The translations under genes were made by a program, and so were the position numbers. A model generated the notes under the pieces. The model searched no databases. It saw only the letters and a list, made by a program, of their open reading frames with translations, and was not told the DNA's origin. From Clostridia bacterium (GTDB lineage: Bacteria; Bacillota; Clostridia; Oscillospirales; Acutalibacteraceae), in contig JAFTWB010000004.1 of the NCBI GenBank assembly GCA_017465505.1, positions 1-64,000 of the forward strand: a stretch of 64,000 nucleotides of DNA, in the 5' to 3' direction. Each line of letters begins with the position of its first letter. Positions within the stretch are counted from its first letter, which is position 1. Positions 9,236 through 17,078 of the stretch are shown in pieces.

Positions 9236-9922
9236 TTATATTATTTCCTCGGAGTACTGAATATCCCCGACAATTTTGTAGTCACTTACATAGGGCTCGC
9301 TTTTAACAGAATCCATATACTCAAGGGTGGTGGAAATTGCCGTACCGCCTGAATCAAGAACTCTGAAATTAAAAGCCACAAGATAAGAGCTTTGAGTGTA
9401 ATCCATTCCGCTTATTTTAACGGCATTGTATTTAATCACATTGGGCATTTCGCAGTTATAAACCGCACTGTCCCCTGCAAGAGGAAACATCTGTGAAGGT
9501 GTACCTTCAATAAACTCCAGCATACCTGCGTCATAATTGGTGCTTGCCTGAAAATCCTCAAGTGCTTCGGGAGTTTTCAGGTTAAAGACATAAGTCACAA
9601 CATCGCCTATGTAGTGTGTGTAGGCTTTGCCGTCCACGTTTATTGTGCAGGGCTCGTTGTTCACCGCTTCTTCTGTGTAAACAGGCTCGGGAAAACCTTC
9701 AAACTCAGTCTCTGCTTCTGTTGCTTTTGCCACGGTTTCGGCTTCTGTGGCGGCCTGAGTGGTTGCAGGAGCTACTGTCAGAACCTGAGCCGTTGTACCC
9801 TGTTGTGCCTCAGTGGTTTCGGTAGGGATTGTGATTTTTCCCTCACCGCTACAACCTGTAAGCACTAAAGAAAAAGCCATACCAAGTGTTAACGCCGAGG
9901 CTATTATTTTTCGTCTTAACAC
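9236..9922 (-). CDS. Lipoprotein with Thr-rich linker and cohesin-like domain
   Basis: Predicted lipoprotein, 228 residues from a GTG start at 9922. I preferred this because AGGGAGGT precedes it and it begins directly with the signal; a longer frame reaches 9985. Lipobox LTGC puts the lipidated Cys at 24. A Thr/Ala/Glu linker (about 30-85) is followed by a beta-rich domain with GDVVTYVFNLKTPEALEDFQ, NYDAGMLEF and YLVAFNFRVLD. That pattern recalls the cohesin/carbohydrate-binding beta-sandwich (flexible hit, inferred by eye). Together with the amylase it may serve surface polysaccharide binding, but no function is proven. Confidence 0.65.
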   Translation of the reverse strand: MLRRKIIASALTLGMAFSLVLTGCSGEGKITIPTETTEAQQGTTAQVLTVAPATTQAATEAETVAKATEAETEFEGFPEPVYTEEAVNNEPCTINVDGKAYTHYIGDVVTYVFNLKTPEALEDFQASTNYDAGMLEFIEGTPSQMFPLAGDSAVYNCEMPNVIKYNAVKISGMDYTQSSYLVAFNFRVLDSGGTAISTTLEYMDSVKSEPYVSDYKIVGDIQYSEEII

Positions 9923-10075
9923 TATGCCATATACCTCCCTATTATAATCTTTCTTTATTATAGCCGTTATTGACAGTTTTTTCAAGAGCAGGGAAAAATT
10001 TCATTCCTTCAACACATAACTTTTAAAAAGCCCTCATAAGTATGAGTACAAATGAAATATAGCGGAGGTTTATAA

Positions 10076-10999
10076 ATGAGTGAATTTTTACCCGAGGGTT
10101 GCCTTATAGAAGAGAGTGAAAACGCCACTTATATGCAAAGTATCACAAGTCTTACAGAGGCTTACAGAGAGCAGAAAATTCTTGAGGCAAGGGCAACTGT
10201 CTGCGACTCAAGCCACAACCTTACTGTAGATTTGGGCTGCATTAAGGGCATTATCCCCCGTAAAGAGGGTGCAATCGGCATTAAAGAGGGAAAGGTCAGG
10301 GATATTGCGGTTATTTCCAGAGTAAACCGCCCTGTAAGCTTTATTATCACAGGATTTGACAGGGACGCAGGCGGTCAGACCGTAGCGCTTCTTTCCAGAG
10401 AAAAGGCTCAGAGAAGATGTATGGACAGCTTTGTGAGAAATCTTTCTACGGGAGATATTGTTAACGCAAGAATCACACACCTTGAAACCTTCGGGGCTTT
10501 TGCAGACATAGGCTGCGGAATTGTTGCCTTAATGCCTATTGATACAATTTCTGTTTCCAGAATAGAACACCCAAGAGAGCGTTTTGAGGTGGGAATGAAC
10601 ATAAAGGCGGTTATTAAGTCCATTGAAAACGGCAGAATCACCCTGAGCCACAAAGAGCTTCTGGGTACGTGGCAGGAAAACGCCGACAACTTCTCTTCAG
10701 GAGAAACTGTGGCAGGGATTGTCCGCTCGGTAGAAAGCTACGGAGCTTTTGTAGAGCTGAGCCCTAATCTGGCAGGGCTTGCTGAGTGCAAGGACGGAAT
10801 CAAAGTGGGTCAACAGGCAAGCGTTTACATCAAAAGTATTATCCCCCAGAAAATGAAGGTTAAGCTAATTATTGTGGAAACCTTTGATGGAGCTTACGCT
10901 CCTCAGCCCCCGAAGTATTTTTTTGAGGGCAGTCACATTGACGAGTTTATCTACTCTCCCGAAAACTGCGAAAAGTACATTGCCACCCGATTTTCTTAG
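10076..10999 (+). CDS. S1-domain RNA-binding protein (RpsA-like)
   Basis: RNA-binding protein of 307 residues with two clear S1 motifs: about 123-195 (GDIVNARITHLETFGAFADIG ending in RITLSHKELLG) and about 205-270 (GETVAGIVRSVESYGAFVELSPNLAGLAE). A degenerate OB-like region lies at 35-105. This arrangement matches the short RpsA-like proteins of Clostridia, thought to assist translation or RNA turnover. The ATG follows GCGGAGGT. It is monocistronic by spacing. No obvious terminator separates it from the rmuC promoter at 11029. Confidence 0.85.
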   Translation: MSEFLPEGCLIEESENATYMQSITSLTEAYREQKILEARATVCDSSHNLTVDLGCIKGIIPRKEGAIGIKEGKVRDIAVISRVNRPVSFIITGFDRDAGGQTVALLSREKAQRRCMDSFVRNLSTGDIVNARITHLETFGAFADIGCGIVALMPIDTISVSRIEHPRERFEVGMNIKAVIKSIENGRITLSHKELLGTWQENADNFSSGETVAGIVRSVESYGAFVELSPNLAGLAECKDGIKVGQQASVYIKSIIPQKMKVKLIIVETFDGAYAPQPPKYFFEGSHIDEFIYSPENCEKYIATRFS

Positions 11000-11028
11000 C
11001 ACTGTCCGTTTTATAACTCACTGATTAG

Positions 11029-11058
11029 TTGACAAAAAAAGCTCCTTGGTGTTATCAT
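11029..11058 (+). promoter_or_regulatory. Promoter of rmuC
   Basis: TTGACA at 11029-11034, 18-bp spacer, TATCAT at 11053-11058; the start codon is at 11086. Confidence 0.7.
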
Positions 11059-11085
11059 AAGTACATACACAAAGGAGCTGATAAA

Positions 11086-12351
11086 ATGAACGATTATATT
11101 CTTCTCTGCATAATGATTTTGCAGGTAGTTTTTTCACTTGTTCTGCTGATTATGCTCATAAAAATCAGCAAGAATAAAGGTAACGCACAAGACAACTCAG
11201 AGCTGAGATACCAGATTCGCGAGGACGCAAAGGCTGACGCCGCCATCCTCAGACAAGAGCTTGCTTCAACCACTCAGGCTTCCATAAAAAATATGGGTGA
11301 AATCATCAACGCAAGCCAGAGTCAGAATATGGCAAACCTTGAAAACCGCTTTAAAACCTTTTCTCTGGAAAACGAGCAGAAGCTGGACAACATCCGCAAA
11401 ACTGTTTCCACTCAGCTTTCTTACATTCAGGAAGACAACAACAAGAAGCTGGACGAAATGCGTCAGACTGTTGACGAAAAGCTTCAGAAAACTCTGGAAA
11501 GCACTATGCAGCAGTCCTTCGGGCTTGTGAGCAAAAGGCTTGAGGAAGTTTACAAGGGTCTGGGAGAAATGCAGAATCTTGCCACAGGGGTGGGCGACCT
11601 TAAGAAAGTGCTCTCCAACGTAAAGACAAGAGGTATTTTAGGCGAAATCCAGCTTGGAGCAATTCTCAGGGAAATCCTTTCTCCCGAGCAGTTTGACGAA
11701 AACGTTGTGACCAAGTCAAAGGGTGCCGAGAGGGTTGAGTTTGCCGTTAAGCTTCCTGCTGAGGACGACGGATTTATCTATCTGCCTATTGACTCCAAAT
11801 TTCCTGCCGACACATATATGGCTCTACAGAACGCTTACGAAAGCGGTGACGCCGCTCAGGTCGAGGCTGCGGCAAAGCTCCTTCTGAGAACCTTTGAAAA
11901 AGAGGCAAAGGACATCAGCGAGAAATACATAGAAGCTCCCTATACAACCGAATTTGCCATTATGTTCCTGCCTACCGAGGGTCTGTACTGCGAGGCGGTA
12001 AACCGAGGAATGATTGAGGTTTTACAGAGCAAGTACAAGGTAAACCTTGCAGGTCCCAGCACAATGGCGGCACTTCTTAACTCATTGCAGATGGGCTTTA
12101 AGACTCTTGCGGTACAGAAGAGAAGTGCAGAGGTGTGGAAGGTTCTTGGCTCTGTAAAGAACGAGTTTGAGAAGTTTGAAAAGGTTATTACAGACACTCA
12201 GAAGCGTTTAGATCAGGCAAACGACGAGCTTGAAAAGCTTGTTGGCGTAAGAACCCGTGCCATAAACCGCCACCTTAAAGCCGTGGAAAGCAACAACATC
12301 CCCATTGAAAGCTTTTCGGCAAATATTCCCCTTTTAGGCGAAGAAGAATGA
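11086..12351 (+). CDS. rmuC: DNA recombination protein RmuC
   Basis: RmuC-family protein (421 residues) with an N-terminal membrane anchor (residues about 4-26), a long coiled coil (about 30-175) and a PD-(D/E)XK-like nuclease core around GILGEIQLGAILREIL and IYLPIDSKFPADTY. The family is implicated in limiting inverted-repeat recombination. I chose the ATG at 11086 behind AAAGGAG; the frame extends upstream into the promoter. It ends in a bidirectional terminator shared with the Cys-rich gene on the other strand. Confidence 0.92.
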   Translation: MNDYILLCIMILQVVFSLVLLIMLIKISKNKGNAQDNSELRYQIREDAKADAAILRQELASTTQASIKNMGEIINASQSQNMANLENRFKTFSLENEQKLDNIRKTVSTQLSYIQEDNNKKLDEMRQTVDEKLQKTLESTMQQSFGLVSKRLEEVYKGLGEMQNLATGVGDLKKVLSNVKTRGILGEIQLGAILREILSPEQFDENVVTKSKGAERVEFAVKLPAEDDGFIYLPIDSKFPADTYMALQNAYESGDAAQVEAAAKLLLRTFEKEAKDISEKYIEAPYTTEFAIMFLPTEGLYCEAVNRGMIEVLQSKYKVNLAGPSTMAALLNSLQMGFKTLAVQKRSAEVWKVLGSVKNEFEKFEKVITDTQKRLDQANDELEKLVGVRTRAINRHLKAVESNNIPIESFSANIPLLGEEE

Positions 12352-12385
12352 AAAAAGAGAGAACACTTTGGTGTTCTCTTTTTTA
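12352..12385. terminator. Bidirectional terminator
   Basis: AAAAAAGAGAGAACAC and GTGTTCTCTTTTTT form a stem with a TTTG loop. It ends rmuC and reads equally well from the minus strand into the Cys-rich gene's 3' end. Confidence 0.85.
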
Positions 12386-12589
12386 TGCTTTAATATTTTT
12401 TCTTACACAATCAAGCTCTGTACAGTTTTCACAATCTGCTTTTTCTATTGTACAACAAATCAGATAATCACACTCATCGCAACAACACTCAATAAGATTT
12501 CCACAGTTATCAAAATGTTTACCATTTCCTTTGCAATCCTCTCCGTGATTTCCCGGAGTTAACTTTATTCCATTCTTATCTGTAATCAT
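12383..12589 (-). CDS. Small cysteine-rich protein, unknown function
   Basis: 68 residues with 12 cysteines, including ECCCDECDYLICC and DCENCTELDC, and no signal peptide or membrane segment. The spacing suggests binding of metal (zinc or Fe-S), but no family is recognised. Translation start is well supported (GCAGGTGAT then ATG). It is transcribed divergently from a small XRE regulator with a palindromic operator between them, which argues that it is a real regulated gene rather than a chance frame. Confidence 0.75.
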   Translation of the reverse strand: MITDKNGIKLTPGNHGEDCKGNGKHFDNCGNLIECCCDECDYLICCTIEKADCENCTELDCVRKNIKA

Positions 12590-12605
12590 AATATCACCTG
12601 CACTT

Positions 12606-12634
12606 ATTTTAGATAATATCTATCTAAAAGTCAA
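12606..12634 (-). promoter_or_regulatory. Minus-strand promoter overlapping a palindromic operator
   Basis: Reading leftward: TTGACT (12634-12629), 17-bp spacer, TAAAAT (12611-12606), driving the Cys-rich gene. Inside lies the perfect inverted repeat TTTTAGATA (12607-12615) / TATCTAAAA (12621-12629), a typical site for an XRE dimer. On the plus strand TATAAT at 12655-12660 is the likely -10 of the XRE gene. Confidence 0.65.
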
Positions 12635-12675
12635 TAGACAAAATTTATCTATCATATAATACAAACGGTGATTAT

Positions 12676-12870
12676 ATGGATAACAGAATAAAAGACCTTC
12701 GGGAAGACCGTGACCTTACCCAGACACAGGTTGCAAAAGCTATAGGAATTACTCAAAGGAAATACAGTTATATCGAAACAGGAACTCAACAGCTTACGGA
12801 TGAAATCCTTGTTAAGCTGGCAAAATTTTATGGTGTAACGGTGGACTATATATTAAAGCTTTCAGACTAA
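12676..12870 (+). CDS. Small XRE-family transcriptional regulator
   Basis: 64-residue single-domain HTH protein: LREDRDLTQTQVAKAIGITQRKYSYIETG is the helix-turn-helix. It consists of little more than the DNA-binding domain, as in many Clostridial and phage-type Cro/CI proteins. RBS is GGTGAT. It faces away from the Cys-rich gene across an 86-bp control region holding a 9-bp palindrome, so it probably represses both itself and that gene. Confidence 0.85.
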   Translation: MDNRIKDLREDRDLTQTQVAKAIGITQRKYSYIETGTQQLTDEILVKLAKFYGVTVDYILKLSD

Positions 12871-13054
12871 AATATATTTCTCCCTCTTGATGGAATAGAT
12901 TCTGAGGGCAAATCCAATAATCCTCGGACTGGAAAAATGATTTGTTAATTGATATGAATCAAATGTTTTACAACCTATGTGAAAGACATATTGTAAACTA
13001 AACTCTTTGCTCGAACAGTCGGAACGCCTGTCCCTACAAATATATTCTAAAACA

Positions 13055-13094
13055 AAACGAGAGAACATAGTATTGATACCTTGTTCTCTCGTTT
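13055..13094 (-). terminator. Terminator of the radical SAM cluster
   Basis: AAACGAGAGAACA and TGTTCTCTCGTTT (13 bp) enclose a loop; on the minus strand the stem is followed by TTTTG. The rest of 12871-13054 shows no gene, only AT-rich sequence and a half copy of a GTAGGGACAGGC-type dispersed repeat near 13020-13040. Confidence 0.8.
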
Positions 13095-13096
13095 AA

Positions 13097-13933
13097 TTAT
13101 TTAATAAACCTTTTGGCAAAACCGCACCTGCGGCATAAATCTTCGGTGACGTTTCTGCTTTGGAATGACTTTTTCAGGTTTTCGGCTCGCTGACAAGTCA
13201 GGATATCCGAAAGGTCTTTTTCAAAAATATTGCCTAAGCTTATTGTGCCCTCAGCGTCTAAGCAACAAGGTACCACCGTGCCGTCGCAGAGCACTCCCAC
13301 CTGATCTCTCAGGCCGTAGCAGGAATGATTGCTTCCGATGTCATCCGCCTTCAGGTCGGGCCAATCGAAGAACTCACCCCACTCTAAAAAGACGTATTCA
13401 CAGAGTTTGAAACCCGAGCGTTGGGGCTGCCAATCTCCCTTAAAGGCTTTGTGCATTTTCTCAAGAATTTCTGAGTTAAGCTTATCAAAACCGCCTTGAT
13501 TCCAAAGACGCATAACGGCGATTTTTTTATTTTCTGCCGCTTTTTTGCAGAAATCAAAGCACATATTCAAATAAGTCTCAAGGCTGAGATTTATGGAGTT
13601 CACCTCGAAAGAATGCAGAGAAATGCTGACTTTTTTCAGTGCCTTTGCATTAAGCAACGCCTCTTCCCTTTCTTTTAAAAAGGTGCCGTTGGTGGTGATG
13701 TTCACCTTAAAGCCCAAAGAATGGGAGATTTCAAAAAACTCTGCCAAATCTGGATGAAGAAGTGGCTCGCCCAAAAGATGAAAATACAGATACTCGGCAA
13801 AGGGTCTGAGCCTTTTTGCCGCCTGAGAAAATTCTTCTACAGAAATAAATTTAGGCTCACGTTTTGTTCCGTGACAAAAACTGCAGCTGAGGTTGCAGAC
13901 ATTTGTAATTTCAAGATAAGCTTTTCTTGGCAT
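13097..13933 (-). CDS. Radical SAM protein with SPASM-like C-terminus
   Basis: 278-residue radical SAM enzyme: CNLSCSFC (CxxxCxxC) near residue 13 ligates the SAM-cleaving [4Fe-4S] cluster, followed by LLGEPLLHPDL and NITTNGTFL of the TIM barrel. The C-terminal third has cysteines at CDGTVVPCCLDAEG and CRRCGF, as in SPASM auxiliary-cluster domains. Such proteins modify peptides or act as maturases, but no precursor peptide is seen nearby. It is last of four genes (ppa, SPFH, PPase-like, radical SAM); only 4 bp separate it from the PPase-like gene. Confidence 0.88.
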   Translation of the reverse strand: MPRKAYLEITNVCNLSCSFCHGTKREPKFISVEEFSQAAKRLRPFAEYLYFHLLGEPLLHPDLAEFFEISHSLGFKVNITTNGTFLKEREEALLNAKALKKVSISLHSFEVNSINLSLETYLNMCFDFCKKAAENKKIAVMRLWNQGGFDKLNSEILEKMHKAFKGDWQPQRSGFKLCEYVFLEWGEFFDWPDLKADDIGSNHSCYGLRDQVGVLCDGTVVPCCLDAEGTISLGNIFEKDLSDILTCQRAENLKKSFQSRNVTEDLCRRCGFAKRFIK

Positions 13934-13937
13934 AATC

Positions 13938-14285
13938 TCAAACCTCTGTAATAATATTCACCTGAAAGAACTGCTCCTGAAAATAAGTGAGCTTTTCAAT
14001 TTCTTCTTTTGTAAAGCTTACTCCGGCAGGAGCGGCAACAAGCTTGTCTTCATCGTCGTCCGTGCGTTCAATAACACCGATAACACGGCAGGAAAAATCC
14101 CTTACGGGAACACTCACCCCAAGAAGATAAACGTCAATCTCCTCACCGTCGCCACTTTTTGTGTTGGGAATATAGCCGTAATTCACAGGATAAATTATAT
14201 CCTTTTCCTTTGGGTGGGTGCTGCCCAAAGGTCGGTCAATAATAACATAAACCTCTTTATTTAAAAAACTTCTCAGATTTCTCAT
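13938..14285 (-). CDS. Truncated inorganic-pyrophosphatase-like protein
   Basis: 115 residues related to the central part of family I soluble PPases: IDRPLGS, YPVNYGYIP, GDGEEIDV and RTDDDEDKLVA. Against classical PPase the N-terminal strands carrying one set of catalytic Glu/Lys residues and the C-terminal Tyr-Lys are missing, and the DGDPVD motif reads DGEEID. Phosphate chemistry is therefore uncertain. The ATG at 14285 follows AGGTGAG; the frame runs further upstream without a better site. It shares an operon with a bona fide ppa two genes upstream. Confidence 0.75.
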   Translation of the reverse strand: MRNLRSFLNKEVYVIIDRPLGSTHPKEKDIIYPVNYGYIPNTKSGDGEEIDVYLLGVSVPVRDFSCRVIGVIERTDDDEDKLVAAPAGVSFTKEEIEKLTYFQEQFFQVNIITEV

Positions 14286-14302
14286 AATCTCACCTATGAA
14301 AA

Positions 14303-14322
14303 CAGCCCGATTTCTCGGGCTG
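14303..14322 (-). terminator. Hairpin between SPFH and PPase-like genes
   Basis: CAGCCCGA and TCGGGCTG with a TTTC loop, followed on the minus strand by TTTTC. It may partly terminate transcription before the two downstream genes. Confidence 0.5.
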
Positions 14323-14331
14323 AAACAGAAT

Positions 14332-15219
14332 TTACTGTGTAGTTTTTGCGGTTTCGGAGTCAACAAGAAGATTCATAGAATCCTCACCTGCCACAACGTT
14401 AGGAAGCTTGCCGTCCCACTTTTCGATGTAATGCTTCTGCAAAATCTTATCTGTGAGGGATTTTTCCAGAAGCTCGTTTGCCTCTGCGTCTGCCTGAGCA
14501 GCAATAAGCTTTGCCTCAGCCTCAGCCTGTGCCTGAGCGATTTTGGTTTTGTTCTCGTACTCTGCCTTTAACTGCTGCTGTTCAGCAACCATTTTTTCTT
14601 CTACTGCACTTTCAAAAGTGTCGGAGAAGTCGATGTTTGTAAGTACAACAGAAACGATGTTTACATAATAATCCGCACCGATTGCCTCGCGGATATTATC
14701 CTCAACGGCAGGTGACATAGAAGCTCTGTCTGCGATAATGTCCATAGCCTTGTGAGAAGAAAGGATAGCCTTTGTCTTTTCAATAGCGATAGACTGGATA
14801 CGATTCTGGAGGATATCCAGAGTACCATACTGGTTTGTAATTTCTACCACCTTATCAGACATAATCTGATACTGAATTGTAAGGGCGATGTCCATTGTCT
14901 GGGCGTCGCTGGAGTAAGCGGCAGTTGTGATATCAAGATTCTGAACCTTTGCGTCAAACACCTGATACTCCTCAGTAAGCCAGAAATCAAAGTGAGTGCC
15001 TGCTGTGCGTACACCTTTTGCTCTACCAAGGTGCTTTACAACGGCAATTTCACCTGCGTCGATGGTGTGGATTGAGAAGGGCACAACAACAAATAGCACA
15101 GCCATAAATATAGCCACAACAATTGCGCCGATTCTCTTTTTGTCCTTCATAATGCAGGCGAGCACAATAGCACCTATTGCAAGACCTGCGAAAAGAACGC
15201 CTAAAATTGCACTAATCAT
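14332..15219 (-). CDS. SPFH/prohibitin-like membrane protein (HflC-like)
   Basis: 295-residue protein with two hydrophobic N-terminal segments (about 1-60) and an SPFH domain (IDAGEIAVVKHLGRAKGV, later DIALTIQYQIM and ANIDFSD-like strands), then an Ala/Glu/Gln-rich coiled coil (EEKMVAEQQQLKAEYENKTKIAQAQ compared by pattern). Such proteins scaffold membrane microdomains or control FtsH. The region upstream has AAGGAAGG for the ATG at 15219. It is located between two pyrophosphatase-family genes on one strand. Confidence 0.88.
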   Translation of the reverse strand: MISAILGVLFAGLAIGAIVLACIMKDKKRIGAIVVAIFMAVLFVVVPFSIHTIDAGEIAVVKHLGRAKGVRTAGTHFDFWLTEEYQVFDAKVQNLDITTAAYSSDAQTMDIALTIQYQIMSDKVVEITNQYGTLDILQNRIQSIAIEKTKAILSSHKAMDIIADRASMSPAVEDNIREAIGADYYVNIVSVVLTNIDFSDTFESAVEEKMVAEQQQLKAEYENKTKIAQAQAEAEAKLIAAQADAEANELLEKSLTDKILQKHYIEKWDGKLPNVVAGEDSMNLLVDSETAKTTQ

Positions 15220-15255
15220 AATTTTTACCTTCCTTTTAATCTTTTATTTTATGAA

Positions 15256-15792
15256 TCAACCGCCGCAAAAGCACTTTTTGTAGTTCTCAATAGAGCATTT
15301 GATAACTTCAATAGCTTCTGCTCTGCCGCGGATGTTCTCAACCTTTGTGTCCTTGCCTTCAAGGTTTTTGTAAACGGAGAAGAAGTGGGTCATTTCCTGG
15401 AAAACGTGCTTGGGGAGCTCGTCAATCTCAGTATACATATTATAGTTAGGGTCGCCGAAAGGAATAGCAATAATTTTTTCGTCGTGAGCACCACCGTCCA
15501 CCATATCAATAACACCGATGGGGTAAGCCCTTACAAGAGTAAAGGGCTTTATGGACTCAGCACAGATAACAAGAACATCCAGAGGGTCTTTGTCGTCGCC
15601 GTATGTACGAGGAATAAAGCCGTAATTGGCAGGATAGTGAGTGGATGTATAAAGAATACGGTCAAGAGTCAAAAGACCTGTTTCCTTGTCAAGCTCGTAC
15701 TTGTTTTTACTGCCCTTTGCGATTTCAATAACAGCCATAAAATCCTCGGCGGCAATACGCTCCTCGGAAATATCGTGCCATATATTTTTCAT
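15256..15792 (-). CDS. ppa: Inorganic pyrophosphatase, family I
   Basis: Cytosolic PPase (178 residues) that pulls biosynthetic reactions by hydrolysing PPi. Catalytic residues are visible: KGSKNKYELDKETG, DRILYTSTHYPANYGFIP, DDKDPLDVLV (metal-binding Asp triad) and MVDGGAHDEKIIA. The length is normal. The start follows GAGGTGAAAC. It leads the minus-strand cluster with the SPFH, PPase-like and radical SAM genes. Confidence 0.95.
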   Translation of the reverse strand: MKNIWHDISEERIAAEDFMAVIEIAKGSKNKYELDKETGLLTLDRILYTSTHYPANYGFIPRTYGDDKDPLDVLVICAESIKPFTLVRAYPIGVIDMVDGGAHDEKIIAIPFGDPNYNMYTEIDELPKHVFQEMTHFFSVYKNLEGKDTKVENIRGRAEAIEVIKCSIENYKKCFCGG

Positions 15793-15907
15793 TGTTTCAC
15801 CTCAAGACATAATTGATTAACTTATTCTACCACACCATATATTAAAAATCAACAAAAATTGCCGAAAGAAAAAAGCGAAAAACTCCGAATTTTATCACAA
15901 AAAAACA

Positions 15908-15936
15908 TTGCAAATAGTAATTTTTTATTTTATAAT
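15908..15936 (+). promoter_or_regulatory. Promoter of the GMP synthase gene
   Basis: TTGCAA at 15908-15913, 17-bp spacer, TATAAT at 15931-15936. The leader to the ATG at 15980 is too short for a purine riboswitch. Confidence 0.7.
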
Positions 15937-15979
15937 ATTTTTTATAATTCTGTTTATAATTTACTGTGAGGTGTTCTAT

Positions 15980-16981
15980 ATGGATCAAAACAAAAGACCC
16001 GAAACAATGCAGCGTATTACCACCAAAGAGCTTGCAGAGGCATTTATTGCCGAGCAGATTGAGGCAGTAAGAGCTCAGGTAGGCGACAAAAAGGTGCTTC
16101 TGGCACTTTCAGGCGGCGTTGACTCTTCTGTTGTAGCCGCTCTGCTTATTAAAGCAATCGGCAAGCAGCTTGTTTGCGTACACGTTAACCACGGTCTTAT
16201 GAGAAAGGGCGAAAGCGAAGCAGTTATTGATATGTTTGGCAAGCAGCTTGACGCAAACCTTGTTTACGTTGACGCAACAGACAGATTCCTTGACCTTCTC
16301 AAAGATGTCGCTGACCCCGAAAGAAAGAGAAAGATTATCGGCGCAGAGTTTATAAATGTTTTTGCTGACGAAGCAAGAAAGCTCGAGGGCATTGAGTTCC
16401 TCGCTCAGGGTACAATCTACCCCGATATTTTAGAGAGCATTAAAGCAGCTGAAGGCAAAAAGGCTGTTAAGTCCCACCACAACGTTGGCGGCTTGCCCGA
16501 GGACCTTAACTTTGAGCTTGTTGAGCCTATTAAGCTTCTTTTCAAGGACGAGGTAAGAGTTGTGGGCGAGGCTCTCGGTCTTCCCCACGCTATGGTTTAC
16601 CGTCAGCCCTTCCCCGGTCCCGGTCTTGGCGTAAGATGTTTAGGTGCTATTACAAGGGACAGACTTGAGGCTTTAAGAGAAGCTGACGCAATCCTCAGAG
16701 AAGAGTTTGCAATTGCCGGTTTAGAGGGCAAGGTTTGGCAGTACTTCATTGCAGTGCCCGACATCAAAAGCGTTGGTGTTAAGAACGAAAGCCGTTACGA
16801 AGGCTGGCCTGCAATTATCCGTGCTATTAACACAACAGACGCTATGAGTGCTACAATTGAGGAAATCCCCTATGCACTCCTTCACAAGATTACTTCAAGA
16901 ATCACAAACGAAGTAGAAGGCATTAACCGTGTTCTCTACGACCTCACTCCCAAGCCTATAGGCACAATTGAATGGGAATAA
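15980..16981 (+). CDS. guaA: GMP synthase, ATP-pyrophosphatase/dimerisation subunit only (no glutaminase domain)
   Basis: Converts XMP to GMP via adenyl-XMP. SGGVDSS (P-loop of N-type ATP-PPases), QGTIYPDILES, KSHHNVGGLPEDL and FPGPGLGVRCLG are all present and the protein ends with the usual GTIEWE. At 333 residues it lacks the roughly 190-residue N-terminal glutamine amidotransferase of common bacterial GuaA (about 510-525), so ammonia must come from a separate GATase subunit or free NH3, as in the archaeal two-subunit enzyme. ATG at 15980 follows GAGGTG; nothing GATase-like lies in this window. The 3' end of guaA is a known integration hot spot and here adjoins mobile-element debris. Confidence 0.92.
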   Translation: MDQNKRPETMQRITTKELAEAFIAEQIEAVRAQVGDKKVLLALSGGVDSSVVAALLIKAIGKQLVCVHVNHGLMRKGESEAVIDMFGKQLDANLVYVDATDRFLDLLKDVADPERKRKIIGAEFINVFADEARKLEGIEFLAQGTIYPDILESIKAAEGKKAVKSHHNVGGLPEDLNFELVEPIKLLFKDEVRVVGEALGLPHAMVYRQPFPGPGLGVRCLGAITRDRLEALREADAILREEFAIAGLEGKVWQYFIAVPDIKSVGVKNESRYEGWPAIIRAINTTDAMSATIEEIPYALLHKITSRITNEVEGINRVLYDLTPKPIGTIEWE

Positions 16982-16987
16982 TAACCA
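16970..16987 (+). repeat. Possible attL core at the guaA 3' end
   Basis: GAATGGGAATAATAACCA spans the last guaA codons. A near copy, GAGTGGGAATAATACCA, is at 18876-18892 (11-bp identical core TGGGAATAATA). The roughly 1.9 kb between holds a broken tnpV and a VanZ-like gene. The repeat pair may be the attachment scar of a small integrated element; no integrase remains. Confidence 0.4.
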
Positions 16988-16997
16988 CTGGCTATCA

Positions 16998-17039
16998 AGT
17001 GCCCGGAAACCCTTGGAAACGAAGGGCTTTCGGGCACTT
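16998..17039 (+). terminator. Long hairpin after guaA
   Basis: AAGTGCCCG and CGGGCACTT form the outer stem; CCCTT and AAGGG form an inner stem. A weak T-rich tract (TCTGCTTTC) follows. It probably terminates guaA, or is an end structure of the inserted element. Confidence 0.6.
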
Positions 17040-17060
17040 CTGCTTTCAAAAAAATACTTC

Positions 17061-17076
17061 TGCAACACTTTGCAAC
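17061..17076 (+). repeat. Paired TGCAAC motif, possible integrase arm site
   Basis: TGCAAC at 17061-17066 and 17071-17076. Related pairs TGGCAAC (18757-18763, 18768-18774) and TGACAAC (18947-18953, 18958-18964) flank the other end of the region. Spaced direct repeats of this kind are typical arm-type sites of Tn916-like integrases; assignment is inference. Confidence 0.4.
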
Positions 17077-17078
17077 AC

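Noticed and set aside
12871-13054. Small minus-strand frame at 12862-13068
   Set aside because: Overlaps the XRE end and the terminator, no ribosome site, no recognisable sequence.
15793-15979. Purine riboswitch before guaA
   Set aside because: The leader after the predicted start is about 40 nt and AT-rich, with no P1-P3 core.
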